NCBI GenBank assembly: GCA_017450705.1
Contig: JAFSTC010000001.1
Coordinates: 34,653-98,652 of the forward strand
From: Lentisphaeria bacterium
GTDB taxonomy: Bacteria > Verrucomicrobiota > Lentisphaeria > Victivallales > Victivallaceae
Direction of reading: 5' to 3'
DNA length: 64,000 bases
Shown: in pieces, positions 17,287 to 24,950 of the stretch
Numbering within the stretch: the first letter of the stretch is position 1
Layout of the letters: each line of letters begins with the position of its first letter
The notes under the pieces: model-generated
Told to the model about the DNA's origin: nothing
Seen by the model: only the letters and a program-made list of their open reading frames with translations
Databases searched by the model: none
Program-made: the position numbers and the translations under genes

Positions 17287-17300
17287 AAGAAAACACACGG

Positions 17301-17385
17301 GCCGGAGTGGCGGAATGGCAGACGCGCTAGACTCAAAATCTGGTACTCCTAGAGTGTGTGGGTTCAAGTCCCACCTCCGGTACCA
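17301..17385 (+). tRNA. tRNA-Leu (anticodon CAA)
   Basis: The acceptor arms GCCGGAG and CTCCGGT pair. The anticodon stem CTAGA/TCTGG closes a loop CTCAAAA with anticodon CAA, which reads UUG. A long variable arm and the T arm GTGGG-TTCAAGT-CCCAC are class II leucine features, and CCA is encoded at 17383-17385. An integrase gene begins just downstream, which makes this tRNA the likely attachment site of the element that follows. Confidence 0.95.
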
Positions 17386-17408
17386 TTTTTAACCTCAAAA
17401 TTGCAAAA

Positions 17409-17428
17409 ACTTCCCCAAAACTTCCCCA
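17409..17428 (+). repeat. paired CTTCCCC motifs (possible integrase arm sites)
   Basis: Two copies of AACTTCCCCA occur in tandem between the tRNA and the integrase promoter. Related motifs recur at 63900-63957. Confidence 0.4.
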
Positions 17429-17434
17429 TTTTTG

Positions 17435-17463
17435 TTGCGAACCTGTGTTTTGAATGCTATATT
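17435..17463 (+). promoter_or_regulatory. integrase promoter
   Basis: TTGCGA (17435-17440), 17 bases, TATATT (17458-17463). The -10 covers the ATG at 17454, so the true start must lie downstream (17496). Confidence 0.55.
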
Positions 17464-17495
17464 GTGCCGTAACGTGCCGACAGGATGGTCACGTC

Positions 17496-18854
17496 ATGAA
17501 AGCAAACGGTGTTCAGAGGGGCAGGAAGAGATTGAAGCAGTTGCGAGGGAAATTACGGCAGAAGGAAAAAGACGGTCCCTATTACTACCGGCTGATGGTG
17601 GCAGATGGGGTCCGTAAAGAATTTTCCCTGAAAACCTCCGACTTTGAGGAAGCCTGCCGGAAAGCAGCCGACCTGGATGCTGTCTGGGAAGCGCCGACCC
17701 AGGATGTCGCCATCGCCCAGATCAAAGCCATCAAGGGATTCTCGAAAATCGCAGAAAATCTTCCTCTGTCCGGGATATGGGCAAAATACGAAGTCCATCC
17801 GGATCGTGCCAGGCCCTTGACTCCGCACGAGTCGTTGATGTATCGTTCCTCCCTTCAGGAATTCATTGGCTACGCAGAGGGAAGAAGCGGTAATGAAAAA
17901 GGACAGCGGAGGGCTTTATCGGTCATTTCTGATATTACTCCGGAGGTCGTTTCCAAGTATATCGATTATCTGAAAACCACGAGAATTGCAGTCGATACCC
18001 ACAATCGGAAAATAAGGCGTATCCGCAAGATATTCGAGTGCCTGAAAGATTACTGCGGCGGTGAAAATCCATTCCGGGCCAAGCAGATCTTCCGTAATCA
18101 GCGCGAAGAACAAGGAAATGTTGTCCGGAGGCTGGCTTTGACGCAGGAGCAGGAACAGCAGCTTCGGGACGTGCTGGCTGATACTGAGCATCGGGTCATG
18201 AACAAGCCTGAAATCCGGGTGGTTTACTATGTCGGGATGTACACCGGACAGAGGCTGAAGGACTGTGTGCTCCTCCAGTGGCAGAACGTGGACCTGAAGC
18301 ACCAGCGGATTTTCGTCAAACAGTTCAAGACGGGCAAGGAGGTCACGATCCCGATAGCGCCTCCGTTGTTCGAAGTGCTGAAGGAAGCGCAGGCTTGGCG
18401 TGTCGATCAGTATGTCTGCCCGAAAACCGCGGCCCGGTACAACAAAACCAATGCGGTGGGAAAGAACGTCGGCAACAATCTCGTGAACATCGACGTTCTC
18501 CGGGTAATCCGCTGGATCGGCCTTGAGCCGTCTGTGGATGTGCCGGGCAGGGACAAGAAGATGACGGTCTACGGCTTCCATTCTCTGCGTCACTCGTTCT
18601 GTTCGTTCTGTGCTGAGGCCGGAGTATCCAAGGCGGTCCTGCTTTCGATTCTGGGAACAGATTCGGAAATCGCGGACAAATATTACACGCATGTTGGGGA
18701 TGCGGCCCAGAGAGAGGCGATCAACGCGATCTCCGGAGTCATGGGAAATGACTCGCTGAAGGATCGGGTTGAAGCCGTGATAAAGCTGCTGGATTCCAAA
18801 CCGGAACCGACTCAAGAAGTGTTGGATCAGATCAAAAGGATGCTTGAGGCGTAA
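17496..18854 (+). CDS. tyrosine recombinase (phage/IME-type integrase)
   Basis: The 452-residue product is a site-specific recombinase that would insert and excise the element at tRNA-Leu. The N-terminal part has an arm-binding-like basic stretch and a core-binding domain (about 100-200). The catalytic domain shows Arg in Tyr-Thr-Gly-Gln-Arg-Leu-Lys-Asp, Lys in Phe-Lys-Thr-Gly-Lys, the His-Ser-Leu-Arg-His box and the nucleophile Tyr in Asp-Lys-Tyr-Tyr-Thr-His-Val. The start at 17496 is preferred because the promoter -10 covers the ATG at 17454. It lies 110 bases from the tRNA, the usual arrangement for tRNA-targeting elements. Confidence 0.9.
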   Translation: MKANGVQRGRKRLKQLRGKLRQKEKDGPYYYRLMVADGVRKEFSLKTSDFEEACRKAADLDAVWEAPTQDVAIAQIKAIKGFSKIAENLPLSGIWAKYEVHPDRARPLTPHESLMYRSSLQEFIGYAEGRSGNEKGQRRALSVISDITPEVVSKYIDYLKTTRIAVDTHNRKIRRIRKIFECLKDYCGGENPFRAKQIFRNQREEQGNVVRRLALTQEQEQQLRDVLADTEHRVMNKPEIRVVYYVGMYTGQRLKDCVLLQWQNVDLKHQRIFVKQFKTGKEVTIPIAPPLFEVLKEAQAWRVDQYVCPKTAARYNKTNAVGKNVGNNLVNIDVLRVIRWIGLEPSVDVPGRDKKMTVYGFHSLRHSFCSFCAEAGVSKAVLLSILGTDSEIADKYYTHVGDAAQREAINAISGVMGNDSLKDRVEAVIKLLDSKPEPTQEVLDQIKRMLEA

Positions 18855-18875
18855 ACCGCAGATAAAGTAGTTTCA

Positions 18876-20585
18876 TCAAGGCTCGGGGATAGGCTTATCT
18901 TCCGAGCCTTTTTCTTCTCCCGGCTCTTCAAAAATGGTATTCGCTTTTTTGAAAAGTGTATCGATCCAGCATTGATAATCTTCCCTGGTAAAGTTGTATT
19001 CGGTCATCAGTTCTTCCAATATGCCGGGCGAAGCCACGGATGCCAGAAGGCAATCCATTTTTTGCTTTCCTGACAATTTCGGCTTCTGATTTTTTCTCTT
19101 GTCGCCGTTGTCAGGCCCTTTTGCTTTCGTTGCCGCAGGAGGTTGAGGGGGCGGAAAATCCTTATCCCATTTCAGGAAAACTGTTTTCTTCAGACGTCCC
19201 TTAAAAGTTATTGTAAATGAGGCATTGACAGGAAACAAATCAGCTTTTTGCATCAATTCGGAAAAATTCTTCAGAGTCACCGGAATATCAAATAACATGA
19301 ATCTTCCCATGCGGCTGTACGGGGAATCACAGAGTATGGCCGATTTGGATATTCTTTTTAAGAAAAGGAGCGTATCATTGTCAGACATGCCCTCTGATTG
19401 AGGGACATAAAGCTCAAGTTGGATGTTGGTTAATATGGAACCGGCGGGGATGCACTTGAAACCATTCCCCGTGAGATGCTCTCTTGTCTGAATAAATTTT
19501 CCGCGAGGAGAAAGTTCGATTGGCAGCTCTGTGAATCCATTGGCCTTCCATTGCATTGCCTTTGCTTCTTCCGTTCGACCGATAATTGCGCCTCTCAATG
19601 TGATATTTAATTTTTGTTGTTCCGCTTTTGAATATGCCGTCACAGGATCATGGATTACGGATGACTCGTTGTACTTGATCAAACTCGTTTCAAGCTCTTT
19701 TATTTTCGGTCTGAGCTTTATTTTTTCCGCTCTGTTTTTGTCGTGGATACATTGCTCGAACTTTTGAGTCAACCGGGTGTATTCGGCAAAAATTTTATCC
19801 ACTCGGGCTCGTGTTGATTTCCTCTGGGGGATCTGATCTGCGACATTAAACGCTTTAAGGAGAAATGTATTGACGTTAACATCGGAATCACCGATGTCTT
19901 CCAGAATATAAAATCCAGGATCGATTTCAACAAAACACCATTTCAGGATATCAGCAAAAAAATAAAAATCATCCGACGGCCATGGAAGGTTCTTGAAAGA
20001 ATTTTCCCGATACTTTTTGCGGAATCGAAGAAATCTTTTCCTTAGCCGCTCATATTGTTCCGGATTTTCTTTGCGGTTAAAGTGAAAAGTTTTTTCCAAT
20101 TCCTCAGAGATGACGATGTTCGAATGCGATTTTTTTCTGCAGAGTGAAAGCATGTTTACATAATCGGCATCGTGCTTGATACTGGCACTTTTTTCTTTGA
20201 CTGATTGCAGCAGCCCCAATTTTTTGATGGCCGCGTGCATTTTTACGCATTTCTGCCACACCGGATTTTTTGTTCGCGGCTGCCGGACATAAAAATCGGG
20301 ATCACAGATAAACTGATTTATGATTTTCTCTGCCTGAGCACACTTTCTGTAAATGAAAACAAGAACGGTCAAATGCAGAAGATAATCTTGTGCAATTTCG
20401 TTCTCGATCGGTCGATAGAGTTCGCATTGCTTCAGATACAGTGCCCGCAATTCATCCGGAAGCATAGCAGCCGCCGAATGTTCGGCGAAATCCACGGCGG
20501 TATAGCTGCAAAGGGTTTCGATGGGCTGTTGGAACAATGAGTCAATATCGTTGTTCCCTTGCGATTTCAGAGCGACGGTCTTCAT
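18876..20585 (-). CDS. unknown cargo protein of the mobile element
   Basis: The product is 569 residues, with no similarity that I recognise, no signal peptide and no obvious catalytic motif. It is basic and helical, with a Lys/Glu-rich middle (about 270-320) that could form a coiled coil, a Pro/Lys-rich linker near 490-515 and an acidic end. Its DNA is clearly more AT-rich than the chromosome. It is transcribed against the integrase from its own promoter, the place where satellites and IMEs usually carry defence or accessory genes. The start at 20585 is set by GGGAGGTG five bases upstream. Phage defence is possible but not supported by any motif. Confidence 0.6.
   Translation of the reverse strand: MKTVALKSQGNNDIDSLFQQPIETLCSYTAVDFAEHSAAAMLPDELRALYLKQCELYRPIENEIAQDYLLHLTVLVFIYRKCAQAEKIINQFICDPDFYVRQPRTKNPVWQKCVKMHAAIKKLGLLQSVKEKSASIKHDADYVNMLSLCRKKSHSNIVISEELEKTFHFNRKENPEQYERLRKRFLRFRKKYRENSFKNLPWPSDDFYFFADILKWCFVEIDPGFYILEDIGDSDVNVNTFLLKAFNVADQIPQRKSTRARVDKIFAEYTRLTQKFEQCIHDKNRAEKIKLRPKIKELETSLIKYNESSVIHDPVTAYSKAEQQKLNITLRGAIIGRTEEAKAMQWKANGFTELPIELSPRGKFIQTREHLTGNGFKCIPAGSILTNIQLELYVPQSEGMSDNDTLLFLKRISKSAILCDSPYSRMGRFMLFDIPVTLKNFSELMQKADLFPVNASFTITFKGRLKKTVFLKWDKDFPPPQPPAATKAKGPDNGDKRKNQKPKLSGKQKMDCLLASVASPGILEELMTEYNFTREDYQCWIDTLFKKANTIFEEPGEEKGSEDKPIPEP
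18879..18913 (+). terminator. integrase terminator
   Basis: AGGCTCGG (18879-18886) pairs with CCGAGCCT (18902-18909), with an inner GATA/TATC pairing and a T run after. It also encodes the last codons of the convergent gene. Confidence 0.6.
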
Positions 20586-20607
20586 GGAACACCTCCCGAT
20601 TTTCCCC

Positions 20608-20636
20608 AATATACCACCCGCTCATGCAAAAGTCAA
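20608..20636 (-). promoter_or_regulatory. promoter of the unknown cargo gene
   Basis: On the minus strand: TTGACT (20636-20631), 17 bases, TATATT (20613-20608). Confidence 0.6.
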
Positions 20637-20788
20637 ATCCAATATGGGACACTTCAATATATTTTAAATGTCCCATCATTGAGCATAAATTCACTCAAAA
20701 TAATTTTTGAAATTATTTTTCATAATTCACTCGGAACACGTGGTATATTATCTCCGTTACGCAGAAAACACGCAAAAAAAAGGTCAAG

Positions 20789-21187
20789 ATGGAGGTTTTC
20801 GTGGCCCGAACTGAAGAAAGATTGCGGCTGCAGACGGTATATCTGGCGTGCCGCCTGCTGGCCCAGCTTCTGGACTCCGGCTTGGTTACGAGTGGCGAAC
20901 TCTCGATCATCCGTCGGAATCTGACGGCGCTGGCAAAGACCGGCGAGTTGGCTCCCGTGATCCCCCCGAGGCTGATTACGGGCCCGGAGGCGGCGGAGAT
21001 GCTCTCGGTCTCCTATTCCCAGTTCCGTGCTCTGGAAAAGGAAGGAGCGTTTCCGTTCAGGCGTCGAATGATCGGTGGCAAGACCGTCCGTTACCTCAAT
21101 AAGGACATCCTCGACTATGCCCAGACCGGCTCGCTCGAAGACGGTTGCCAAAAAGAGGAGGGGGGAGACGATGAGAATAAAAAATAG
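20789..21187 (+). CDS. excisionase-like helix-turn-helix protein
   Basis: The 132-residue product has a helical N-terminal part and, from about residue 63, an HTH_17/MerR-type domain: Ile-Thr-Gly-Pro-Glu-Ala-Ala-Glu-Met-Leu, a recognition helix with Ser-Gln-Phe-Arg-Ala-Leu-Glu, then a wing with Phe-Pro-x-Arg-Arg and Val-Arg-Tyr-Leu. The end is acidic. Such proteins act as recombination directionality factors or as regulators of element genes. It starts the rightward operon of the element, divergent from the cargo gene. The ribosome site is AAAGGTCAAG. Confidence 0.7.
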   Translation: MEVFVARTEERLRLQTVYLACRLLAQLLDSGLVTSGELSIIRRNLTALAKTGELAPVIPPRLITGPEAAEMLSVSYSQFRALEKEGAFPFRRRMIGGKTVRYLNKDILDYAQTGSLEDGCQKEEGGDDENKK

Positions 21188-21264
21188 GGGACCACCAGTC
21201 TGATGAAGAGGGACAAACACGTAGGCAAGTATAGTTTTCCAACCCAAAGAAAGGAATATCAACA

Positions 21265-22275
21265 ATGGAGGAAGACAAATTCGAGCATTTGATCATAGCC
21301 GGATCGCGCGAAAATTGCGATTCTGCCGACATGGAGGAAATGTACCATTGGGTTACCGAGGCAATTTCCGATCATCAAACCAGTTACAAGAGCGCTGCAG
21401 TTGCTGTCGCTTTGCATCAAAAGTTTAAGTTCTATGAACGGGACGGCAAGAAAAGTACCCGAAGGTATCTGCTGTCCCTGGGGTATTCGAAGGGGACGAT
21501 CTCGCATCTCCTGAAATATGGAAACTTTATCATTCTGATGGGGTTTGCACCGCATCAGATCCCGCCCGAGTCCGTAGTCCGGGCGATCCTGACAAACAAA
21601 AATGAAAACCTGTGGCAGACGCTCTACACGACGGCTTGCCAAAAGCATTACCTTGCCGCGAAATCGGCGCGGGATCTGCCCCGCGCCAACGTCGGCAGTG
21701 CGGCATCCCGTACCGCGGGCGCTCGGAACACCGAAGCTGCTTCCAGCATCGCAAACGAGTGCGAAGGCGACGAAGAAGAAAAAGAAGAGAACAGCGCCGT
21801 AATGGTCGACGGGGCGAATCTCTCCGACAGAGACGAAGCCTCTGCCGAGGACGAAGCCGGGCCCCCCGGCGTTGATCCCCAGGATCAAGTGACGCCGAAC
21901 CCTATCTGGGACCATGTTCCCACGGGAGCGGAGATCCGTGCCGTCCTTGACGAGTACCGGCGCAATGACCCGGATTACATCCATCTGCCCCACATTGGGG
22001 AAACCATGTCCAGGCAGGAAACCTTCTCGGGGGCGTTGGAAAAGTTCAAAGAGAAACTTTCAAGCGTGGTGACCCTTTGCCATACAGTGCAGGACTTTAG
22101 GGACGCGGGCGGAACGCTGTCGGGGGCAGATGCCGATGCGATCACCCAGTTCTGCGCGGTCATCCATAAACGGGAAGACGAGCGCCTGAAAAGCGCGATC
22201 AGCGGCGAATCCGCCGCCGATGACAGCAGTGATCCCGTCGAGGAAGCCGCCGATGATGACGGCGAAGAAAAATAG
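21265..22275 (+). CDS. element protein of unknown function with acidic linker
   Basis: The product is 336 residues. Residues 60-90 include a Gly-Tyr-Ser-Lys-Gly-Thr-Ile-Ser-His-Leu-Leu segment that reads like a helix-turn-helix, so the N-terminal half may bind DNA. A long Ala/Glu/Asp-rich low-complexity linker (about 140-215) joins it to a helical C-terminal domain that ends in an acidic tail. It may be a ParB-like or replication-initiation accessory protein; this is inference from position only. The ribosome site is AAAGAAAGGA. The gene lies between the excisionase-like gene and the replication block. Confidence 0.5.
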   Translation: MEEDKFEHLIIAGSRENCDSADMEEMYHWVTEAISDHQTSYKSAAVAVALHQKFKFYERDGKKSTRRYLLSLGYSKGTISHLLKYGNFIILMGFAPHQIPPESVVRAILTNKNENLWQTLYTTACQKHYLAAKSARDLPRANVGSAASRTAGARNTEAASSIANECEGDEEEKEENSAVMVDGANLSDRDEASAEDEAGPPGVDPQDQVTPNPIWDHVPTGAEIRAVLDEYRRNDPDYIHLPHIGETMSRQETFSGALEKFKEKLSSVVTLCHTVQDFRDAGGTLSGADADAITQFCAVIHKREDERLKSAISGESAADDSSDPVEEAADDDGEEK

Positions 22276-22284
22276 CAGAATCAG

Positions 22285-22330
22285 CTTGTCCTCCGCTCGC
22301 GAGCGGGGGACAAGTTGTCTGCAGACAACT
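22285..22330. promoter_or_regulatory. paired palindromes carrying four TTGTC/GACAA motifs
   Basis: A 30-base near-perfect palindrome (22285-22314, one mismatch) is followed with a two-base overlap by a perfect 18-base palindrome (22313-22330, centre TGCA). TTGTC or GACAA occurs four times. A related palindrome lies at 26451-26466. It could be an operator, an origin element or a terminator; the double palindrome favours protein binding. Confidence 0.55.
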
Positions 22331-22349
22331 ATTCACGAAAGGTAAAAAA

Positions 22350-23051
22350 ATGGACAAAGAAATGACAGAACCGATGGTCGCGGAGCAGTCGCCGGAGTCG
22401 GCGTGTTTTGCGCCTCCGGTTCCGGCAGGGAACAAAACCGAGGTCGTTAAGGGCTTCCATCCGGAAACTCCCGCAGGCTTTTTGAACCGGGCGATGTTCG
22501 CATTTCAGCCGTTCGGCAGTACAATACCGCTGATGAGCATGGAGGCGGCAACGGAAGAAAAACTTGCGCGGGCGGCGGGAGTCGGTGGTAATCCGCACCC
22601 GGCTTACGCGGAAACCCGCCGTCGTATCCACGTCATCGCCACGCAGTTCTTCAGCGTGGAGTGGATGTTCAATAGGCCGCCGGTGACGTTCGCCGCGGAC
22701 CGGCTGGCGGAGATAACTGCTTATATCAACGCACTGCCCAAGCCCCTCGGGTACGACTATATGCCCGTGCTGCATCGAGAAGCGGCTCTTCTGATTCCGC
22801 GGACGATCGAGTACGCTTACGATGTTGATGAAATGCTCCGCAGCTTTTTTATCTGGCGGGAAAACTGTAGTTTCCTGCACGATCCGCTGTTGATTGTCGG
22901 GCTTTTTCTGCTTTTTTTCGGGAAAACCCTGGAAGTGAATTTTTTTCGTCAGTTCCGTTATGATCTCGTCATCGATGCGATCATAAGTGGGCAGCCGGAA
23001 CCTGATATCCGCTGCAGCGTCAACAACCTCATCCATCGGGGGCTTGGGTAG
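22350..23051 (+). CDS. hypothetical protein of the replication block
   Basis: The product is 233 residues with no motif that I recognise. It has a disordered first 45 residues, then a mixed helical domain and a hydrophobic stretch near residues 180-195 (Leu-Leu-Ile-Val-Gly-Leu-Phe-Leu-Leu-Phe-Phe), possibly buried in the fold and not membrane-spanning. The next gene begins two bases after the stop, so the two are translated together. A clear AAAGG precedes the ATG. Confidence 0.5.
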   Translation: MDKEMTEPMVAEQSPESACFAPPVPAGNKTEVVKGFHPETPAGFLNRAMFAFQPFGSTIPLMSMEAATEEKLARAAGVGGNPHPAYAETRRRIHVIATQFFSVEWMFNRPPVTFAADRLAEITAYINALPKPLGYDYMPVLHREAALLIPRTIEYAYDVDEMLRSFFIWRENCSFLHDPLLIVGLFLLFFGKTLEVNFFRQFRYDLVIDAIISGQPEPDIRCSVNNLIHRGLG

Positions 23052-23052
23052 A

Positions 23053-24087
23053 ATGGCTGATGTGTGTATTTCCGCCGGCGAACCGCGAGGGCGCAAGAAG
23101 GAGGCGAAAGTTTCCATGACTTCCAAGGCCGAATTCGCCCATCTTGCATTTCCGGCGGGAGAGCTGCAACGGGCTCTTAGTGTGTCGCAGGGAGGCACGC
23201 AAGATGAGCTTCAGTTAGGAGAGCACCTGCGGATCGTGCGGGATACACCGGCTTTTCCGGGCGCCCCGGCGCTTTACGGCATCGATGCAAAAGGTATCTC
23301 CGGCTCCCACCCGCTTATCGCCGGGCTGAAGGCGATCAATTATGGCATCACGGATGAGGTGCTGCTTCCGTCTTGTGATCGGTATCCGGTTTTGAACACT
23401 GTTTTGAAATTTTTACAGGCAAGGGGGTGCGAGTTCAGCTCCGTCGCCGAATTGGCCGGGCAGATCGCTCCGGCCCTGAACTTATCCGGCGAGTGGAACG
23501 ATCCCATTGTCCGGCGCAAAGAAAACACATGGCAAGAAGCGAAAATTGAGTATGAACAGTATCCGCTGATAAAGGAAACGTGGCAGGAGAGGGTCGTGCC
23601 CGTACGCGATTTCGACGGCTTTATCCGCCATCTCATCTTGGAGACGGTTATCGGCGGAGAGCGCGTCATCGTGCCGCTGACCTTCGCGAAACACCCCAAG
23701 TTCCGCCAGCCGATGGTCTGCTATTTCGCGTTTTCACCGAAATGGTGGCTGCTTGGAAGCGAGCAACTGAAGTGGTACCCGAAGGCCGAAGTGTGGATAA
23801 CGAACACCCTCGGATGTACGAACAGCGTCATCGAGAACCCTCCGCGGCGTATATTCCTCTCCTACTGCTTCGGTCGGGGGATGATTCCGCATTTGGAACT
23901 TGATTGCCTGCGTGGTCGGGACGTGAAGGTCCTGATTGGAAGAAGTAAAGACAAATATGAAAACCGGCGGAACCTTGAGGAAGGAGTTTTACTGGCGTCC
24001 CGCCTCAAAGACATGGATATCAAGGTCGGGGTAAAAACCATCGAAGAAGCGTGTCCTTCGCAGGAAGGGAGGCGGCATAATGCGTAA
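23053..24087 (+). CDS. hypothetical protein, possible primase/regulatory partner of the replication block
   Basis: The 344-residue product starts right after the previous stop (TAGA-ATG) and ends eight bases into the next gene. The C-terminal half contains an Ile-Pro-His-Leu-Glu-Leu-Asp-Cys segment followed by a strand Val-Lys-Val-Leu-Ile-Gly-Arg and a helix. This resembles the acidic strand-helix pattern of toprim-like domains found beside RecA-like proteins in mobile elements, but the canonical DxD is not convincing. I regard the toprim idea as weak. Tight coupling with the degenerate RecA-like gene suggests that the two proteins act together. Confidence 0.5.
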   Translation: MADVCISAGEPRGRKKEAKVSMTSKAEFAHLAFPAGELQRALSVSQGGTQDELQLGEHLRIVRDTPAFPGAPALYGIDAKGISGSHPLIAGLKAINYGITDEVLLPSCDRYPVLNTVLKFLQARGCEFSSVAELAGQIAPALNLSGEWNDPIVRRKENTWQEAKIEYEQYPLIKETWQERVVPVRDFDGFIRHLILETVIGGERVIVPLTFAKHPKFRQPMVCYFAFSPKWWLLGSEQLKWYPKAEVWITNTLGCTNSVIENPPRRIFLSYCFGRGMIPHLELDCLRGRDVKVLIGRSKDKYENRRNLEEGVLLASRLKDMDIKVGVKTIEEACPSQEGRRHNA

Positions 24088-24949
24088 GGTCGATATTAAG
24101 ATTCCCAACGTGGTCTCACTTTACACGCCGAGCGATGCCGGTGTTGACGATATCGTGCGGATGGCGATGGCGCAGGGCATTGACATCCCTGACAATCTCC
24201 GCTTGGATCGCTATGGCGCTCTTGCCGACAACACGAGGCATCCCATCGTGGAAAATTTAATAACGGCCGGAGAAATTACGGTAATGACCGCGCACACGGG
24301 CGTTGATTTGACGTTGGTGGCGTGCAGCATTGTTTCCGGACTGCGTAACGGCGGGATTTATCCGGGTAAATGGCCGTGCTGCCGCAAGGTCAACCCCGCA
24401 CTGTTCATCAAGAGCAATACGAAGCCCCGGCACGAGACCATTTTCAAGGAGTTGTCGGCAGACAACCCGCCCAGTTATGAAATCCCCTGCGGCAACAGGG
24501 AAAAGGTGGAAAACGATCTTCAGCACATCGTCAAAGAAAACGGCTTCAACGTCTTCGTTTTCGAAGCCCGGCAAATCGTCGGCGAATATAAAAAAGAGCT
24601 CCAGACCGCCTGTGAATGGGCACAGAAACACCGGATAGGAGTCGTCGTTATCGTCTCGGAAGAGGATCGGTCAGCGGAGGCGTTTTTCAGCGATATCGGC
24701 AGTCGGGACATTCATTTTTGGTGGCCCGAAAAAAACAGGCACGAGTACATAGTTGAAGATCGGCCGCTGTTGTTCGGCGATGCTTCGGCGTTTAAGATCA
24801 CGCTCAACAGGCATGAGTGGTCGGTTCAGGAACACGCGGAAGATGAACTGCGGGCCTTGAAGGACCGCAATGTCACAATACTTCACCAGCAGTCGGAAGA
24901 TGAAAACATCAATTCAACTGATCCAGTAACGCGATATAGGAGATCATAA
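24080..24949 (+). CDS. RecA/KaiC-like (AAA_25-type) protein with degenerate P-loop
   Basis: The 289-residue product has the context of a RepA/KaiC-type ATPase: a helical lead, then Ala-Gly-Glu-Ile-Thr-Val-Met-Thr, where the P-loop should follow. The P-loop reads Ala-His-Thr-Gly-Val-Asp-Leu-Thr (71-78), so the expected Gly-Lys-Thr/Ser is replaced by Asp-Leu-Thr and the ATP-binding Lys is lost. The later hydrophobic strand Val-Phe-Val-Phe-Glu-Ala stands where Walker B would be. It is probably a structural or DNA-binding remnant of a hexameric RecA-like protein serving the SF3 helicase encoded next. The ribosome site GGAGG lies seven bases upstream. Confidence 0.55.
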   Translation: MRKVDIKIPNVVSLYTPSDAGVDDIVRMAMAQGIDIPDNLRLDRYGALADNTRHPIVENLITAGEITVMTAHTGVDLTLVACSIVSGLRNGGIYPGKWPCCRKVNPALFIKSNTKPRHETIFKELSADNPPSYEIPCGNREKVENDLQHIVKENGFNVFVFEARQIVGEYKKELQTACEWAQKHRIGVVVIVSEEDRSAEAFFSDIGSRDIHFWWPEKNRHEYIVEDRPLLFGDASAFKITLNRHEWSVQEHAEDELRALKDRNVTILHQQSEDENINSTDPVTRYRRS

Positions 24950-24950
24950 A

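Noticed and set aside
17454..17456. ATG at 17454 as integrase start
   Set aside because: The ATG sits four bases before the -10 box of a good promoter, so transcripts would begin after it; ATG 17496 is used.
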